Of a stretch of DNA of 8,388 bases, positions 6,443-8,388 are shown in pieces. The translations under genes were made by a program, and so were the position numbers. This DNA comes from Candidatus Omnitrophota bacterium (GTDB lineage: Bacteria; Hinthialibacterota; Hinthialibacteria; JAKQFZ01), in the NCBI GenBank assembly GCA_029558215.1, contig JAKQFZ010001009.1, positions 1 through 8,388 of the forward strand. The letters are read 5' to 3'. The notes under the pieces were generated by a model. That model worked only from the letters and a program-made list of their open reading frames with translations. It did not search any database and was not told the DNA's origin. Each line of letters starts with the position of its first letter. Within the stretch, counting starts at the first letter, position 1.

Positions 6443-8155
6443 CTACTGCTTGATGAACTCGGGAACCAGCGCAAGAACTCGGTCGCGTTCAAACATCCTG
6501 GCCAGCGCCTCGTATCTCATCAGTGTCTGAATCTGTTCCGGCATCTGGAGTTCGAACTTGCCCTCTCCCTTGCGGAAAAAGGAGAGGATCCCCTTCTTCT
6601 TTGGATAGATGACCAGTTGAATATCCCCAACGATGCCTGCTCGCTCCCGCGCTACATCAATGGCTGTGTCAAGCCCCCCAAGTTGATCCACCAAACCCGC
6701 GTCCAGAGCCTGAATGCCAGACCAGACTCGTCCTTGCGCAACCGCGTGGATCTGCTCGAATTCCTTCTTTCTGCCTTGAGCTGCCTTTGCAACAAAAGTC
6801 TTGTAGAAATCAGAAAGCGACGATTGAATGATGGCGCGCTGCTCAGGACTGAAATTGCTGTTATCACTAAAGATGTCCGCCTGCTGGCCACCCTTCAACT
6901 GCTCAAAGGTCAAACCAAGCCAGTCGTAGAAGCCCTTCATGTTGAATTTCCCAGCAAAGACGCCGATCGAACCTGTCAGCGTGTTCGGTTCTGCAATGAT
7001 GTGATCGGCTCCCATGGCAATGTAATAGCCACCAGATGCGGCCATGTCTCCCATGGAGACGATGACGGGCTTCTTCTCCCTCAAGCGTGTAACGCCACGC
7101 CAGATGATGTCCGAGGCAAGCCCCGATCCTCCCGGACTGTCTATCCGAAGCACCACAGCACGAACAGCTGAATCCTTGCGCAAGTCTTCCAATTGTCTCC
7201 AGAGGGTGTCGCTTCCCAGAATGTCCCCAAAGATGCCACCCTGCTGACTTGAACCCGCTTGGATCACCCCGACCGCATAGACAACTGCAACCTTCGGTCG
7301 GTTGGATATCTTTGCCAGCAGTCCATCTGTGAAACCGTAATCTGCCGGATAGGATTTGCCAATCTCTGTCACTTCCAACTGCGTCTTGATGGATTTGGTC
7401 ACTTCGTCGGGGTACAGAAGCTGGTCAACAAGTCTGAGTTCCTTCGCTCTCTTGGCGGTGAGAAACGTCTCGTCCAGCGCAGATTGGAAAATCTCAGGAC
7501 TGATTCCTCGAACGTCCGCAACGCTCTGCATCATGGTGTATTTGATGGAGTCCAGCAGGGAGTTCATCTCTTCGCGGTGCGGTTCCGACATGGAATCCCT
7601 CAGAAACATTTCTGGAGATGACTTGTACTTGCCTTCCCAGATGAAGTCCGGTTCAATTCGAAGCTTCCCCAGCGCCCTGTTCATGAACGGAACTTCGGCC
7701 AGCAGGCTGAGATGAAGAAAACCCTCATGAGCCATATAGACCTCTGTCGCTACGGACGCAAGGTAGTAGTCACGAGTCTGGGCAGTCTCCAGATAGGCAA
7801 TCACGGGTTTACCGGTACTCTTGAAATACACAAGAGCGTCACGAAGTTCTTCCGTTTGCGCCCAACCCAGACCACCCATGCCAGTATTCAGAAGACAGGC
7901 TCGGACGTTCGGCTCCTCGGCCGCTCGACGAACAGAGGTTACCAGTTGTCGAAAAGATAGACGTGGCTCCCCCATAAGTTCTGCAATGCCGGTCGTCACC
8001 ACTTCGGGATAGCTCTCTCGAAGATCCAATATGAACACGCTGTTGGGAGTGATTACCGCCTTCTCGGTCGCAAGACGCTCCGAACCGATGATCACAATCA
8101 CACCGATGATGGACAGAAGCACAAGCAGGAGTATCCATCGCTTGCTTCGTTTCAT
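6443..8155 (-). CDS. sppA: Signal peptide peptidase SppA, long (67K-type) form
   Basis: SppA is a membrane-anchored serine/lysine protease of the S49 family that degrades signal peptides after their release, facing the extracytoplasmic side. The 570-residue product has basic MKRSKR and one hydrophobic segment (about residues 7-24) as an uncleaved anchor, then two tandem S49 domains as in the E. coli 618-residue enzyme. The N-terminal domain supplies the general-base lysine in GKYKSSPEMFLRDSMS (K178, equivalent to E. coli K209). The C-terminal domain carries RIDSPGGSG (338-345) and the nucleophile in DMAASGGYYIA (S374, equivalent to E. coli S409), followed by LTGSIGVF. All catalytic residues are present. 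ATG 8155 lies eight bases after a GGAGG ribosome site, so the start is secure. hypD follows after four bases. A good promoter lies upstream, and an insertion-sequence end begins about 100 bases before the start. Confidence 0.95.
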   Translation of the reverse strand: MKRSKRWILLLVLLSIIGVIVIIGSERLATEKAVITPNSVFILDLRESYPEVVTTGIAELMGEPRLSFRQLVTSVRRAAEEPNVRACLLNTGMGGLGWAQTEELRDALVYFKSTGKPVIAYLETAQTRDYYLASVATEVYMAHEGFLHLSLLAEVPFMNRALGKLRIEPDFIWEGKYKSSPEMFLRDSMSEPHREEMNSLLDSIKYTMMQSVADVRGISPEIFQSALDETFLTAKRAKELRLVDQLLYPDEVTKSIKTQLEVTEIGKSYPADYGFTDGLLAKISNRPKVAVVYAVGVIQAGSSQQGGIFGDILGSDTLWRQLEDLRKDSAVRAVVLRIDSPGGSGLASDIIWRGVTRLREKKPVIVSMGDMAASGGYYIAMGADHIIAEPNTLTGSIGVFAGKFNMKGFYDWLGLTFEQLKGGQQADIFSDNSNFSPEQRAIIQSSLSDFYKTFVAKAAQGRKKEFEQIHAVAQGRVWSGIQALDAGLVDQLGGLDTAIDVARERAGIVGDIQLVIYPKKKGILSFFRKGEGKFELQMPEQIQTLMRYEALARMFERDRVLALVPEFIKQ

Positions 8156-8163
8156 GATTTCAT

Positions 8164-8168
8164 CCTCC
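8164..8168 (-). promoter_or_regulatory. Ribosome binding site of sppA
   Basis: The minus strand reads GGAGG, then eight bases, then ATG. This is a strong Shine-Dalgarno at the ideal distance and it fixes the sppA start at 8155. Confidence 0.8.
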
Positions 8169-8178
8169 AGATACTATC

Positions 8179-8192
8179 GCCTCAATCGAGGC
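8179..8192 (-). promoter_or_regulatory. Short hairpin in the sppA leader
   Basis: GCCTC-GATT-GAGGC on the minus strand forms a perfect 5-bp stem with a 4-base loop. It lies just upstream of the ribosome site and a few bases from the predicted mRNA 5' end (near 8197). No T-run follows, so it is not a terminator. A 5'-terminal stem of this kind can protect mRNA from 5'-end-dependent decay, but that role is inferred. Confidence 0.4.
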
Positions 8193-8203
8193 TCCAAAAA
8201 AGG

Positions 8204-8232
8204 ATTATCCCAGAACGATCAATGTCTGGCAA
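8204..8232 (-). promoter_or_regulatory. Sigma-70 promoter of the sppA-hypD operon
   Basis: On the minus strand, TTGCCA (8232-8227, 5 of 6 to TTGACA) and GATAAT (8209-8204, 5 of 6 to TATAAT) are separated by exactly 17 bases. The predicted start is near 8197, giving a leader of about 40 bases with a hairpin and a strong ribosome site. Both hexamers lie between sppA and the insertion-sequence end, so the promoter appears to have survived the insertion. Confidence 0.6.
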
Positions 8233-8255
8233 GTTGTGAGAAGATAGGTGTCGCA

Positions 8256-8303
8256 GCAAAGTAGTAATGTCCCCTATGTGCAAAGTAGGATTGTCCCCTT
8301 TGT
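8256..8303 (+). repeat. Tandem pair of 24-bp imperfect direct repeats
   Basis: The two copies are 8256-8279 and 8280-8303 and abut directly. Each begins GCAAAGTAG, carries TGTCCCCT in the middle and ends TGT. They differ at three of 24 positions (the 10th, 12th and 21st). Their place at the element end suggests transposase-binding sites, inferred from position only. Confidence 0.75.
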
Positions 8304-8329
8304 TTTGATAGGAGGTCAAGACCGAGAGG

Positions 8330-8388
8330 ATGAAACTACAGATGAGTGAACGTGAGCGAGAGCGTCTGAAGGTGTTGTCGTCTGTGCA
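8330..8388 (+). CDS. Transposase N-terminus, ISNCY/IS1202-like (3' end outside the window)
   Basis: Nineteen residues are visible: MKLQMSERERERLKVLSSV. This resembles the opening of ISNCY/IS1202-type transposases, where a short (M)SxxExxRLKVL helix precedes a helix-turn-helix and a DDE integrase-like core. None of the later domains can be seen here. ATG 8330 follows AGGAGG at 8310-8315, a strong sequence but 14 bases away, which is long. The internal ATG at 8342 is further still. An in-frame TAG at 8309-8311 prevents a longer N-terminus. The call rests on a very short peptide plus the repeats just upstream. A small regulatory gene with a similar helix is the main alternative. Confidence 0.5.
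   Translation, partial: MKLQMSERERERLKVLSSV

Larger units (their letters stand above)
8256..8388 (+). mobile_element. Left end of an insertion sequence, ISNCY/IS1202-like (cut by the window edge)
   Basis: From 8256 there are two tandem 24-bp imperfect repeats containing TGTCCCC, then a 26-base spacer with AGGAGG, then the start of a transposase-like ORF running off the edge. TGTCCCC-bearing ends ahead of an ORF starting MSERERERLKVL fit, from memory, the ends of ISNCY/IS1202-like elements found in many environmental genomes. The exact left boundary is uncertain and could lie a few bases upstream of 8256. Neither the right end nor a target-site duplication can be seen. The position just upstream of sppA is the usual intergenic landing place. 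Confidence 0.55.

Noticed and set aside
5710..6453. A 247-codon + strand frame opposite hypD.
   Set aside because: It lies wholly antisense to a strongly supported HypD reading frame and shows no recognisable domain.
6439..6492. A longer HypD starting at TTG 6492.
   Set aside because: It would overlap sppA by 50 bases and add an unconserved 18-residue serine-rich lead. The MRF start at 6438 fits the family.
6437..7171. A 244-codon + strand frame opposite sppA.
   Set aside because: It is antisense to the catalytic half of SppA, whose S374 motif and length are convincing. The frame has no motifs of its own.

Overview
The window reads as a compact, gene-dense stretch of a bacterial chromosome. 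It holds about 8.4 kb with roughly balanced GC, six complete genes, one gene cut by the left edge, and the start of an insertion sequence cut by the right edge. The best taxonomic hints are the hfq-hflX pair, a long-form SppA with an N-terminal membrane anchor, a full-length HypD, and a large protein I cannot match to a named family. Together they suggest a hydrogenase-bearing, probably anaerobic or facultative bacterium, possibly from a poorly sampled lineage. The sequence alone does not fix the phylum.

Left block (1-1954, + strand): the 3' part of hfq (RNA chaperone), hflX (ribosome-associated GTPase) and a Nudix hydrolase. HflX and Nudix overlap by one base (TGATG), so they are probably co-translated. 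hfq-hflX is a classical neighbour pair. A weak hairpin with a T-rich tail follows the Nudix gene.

Middle block (1955-5350, + strand): a 218-base gap with one plausible sigma-70 promoter (TTGGCA-N17-TATGGT) leads into a 673-residue protein of unknown function. That protein has a helical, possibly HEAT-like N-terminal half, a cluster of four CxxC pairs that looks zinc-binding, and a TPR-like C-terminus. Seven bases later, a GTG start opens a GT4-type glycosyltransferase, probably in the same transcript.

Right block (5320-8155, - strand): sppA (membrane-anchored signal-peptide peptidase) is followed after 4 bases by hypD (hydrogenase maturation), apparently as a two-gene operon. No other hyp or hydrogenase gene is visible. 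hypD and the glycosyltransferase converge, and their 3' ends overlap by 31 bp. sppA has a strong RBS and a good promoter (TTGCCA-N17-GATAAT), with a short hairpin near the predicted mRNA 5' end.

Right edge (8256-8388): two imperfect tandem 24-bp repeats, each carrying TGTCCCC, precede a truncated ORF (MKLQMSERERERLKVLSSV...). This looks like the 5' end of an ISNCY/IS1202-like transposase. The element sits just upstream of the sppA promoter, which is left intact. I see no CRISPR array, tRNA, rRNA or clear defence system. The most novel item is the 673-residue protein.
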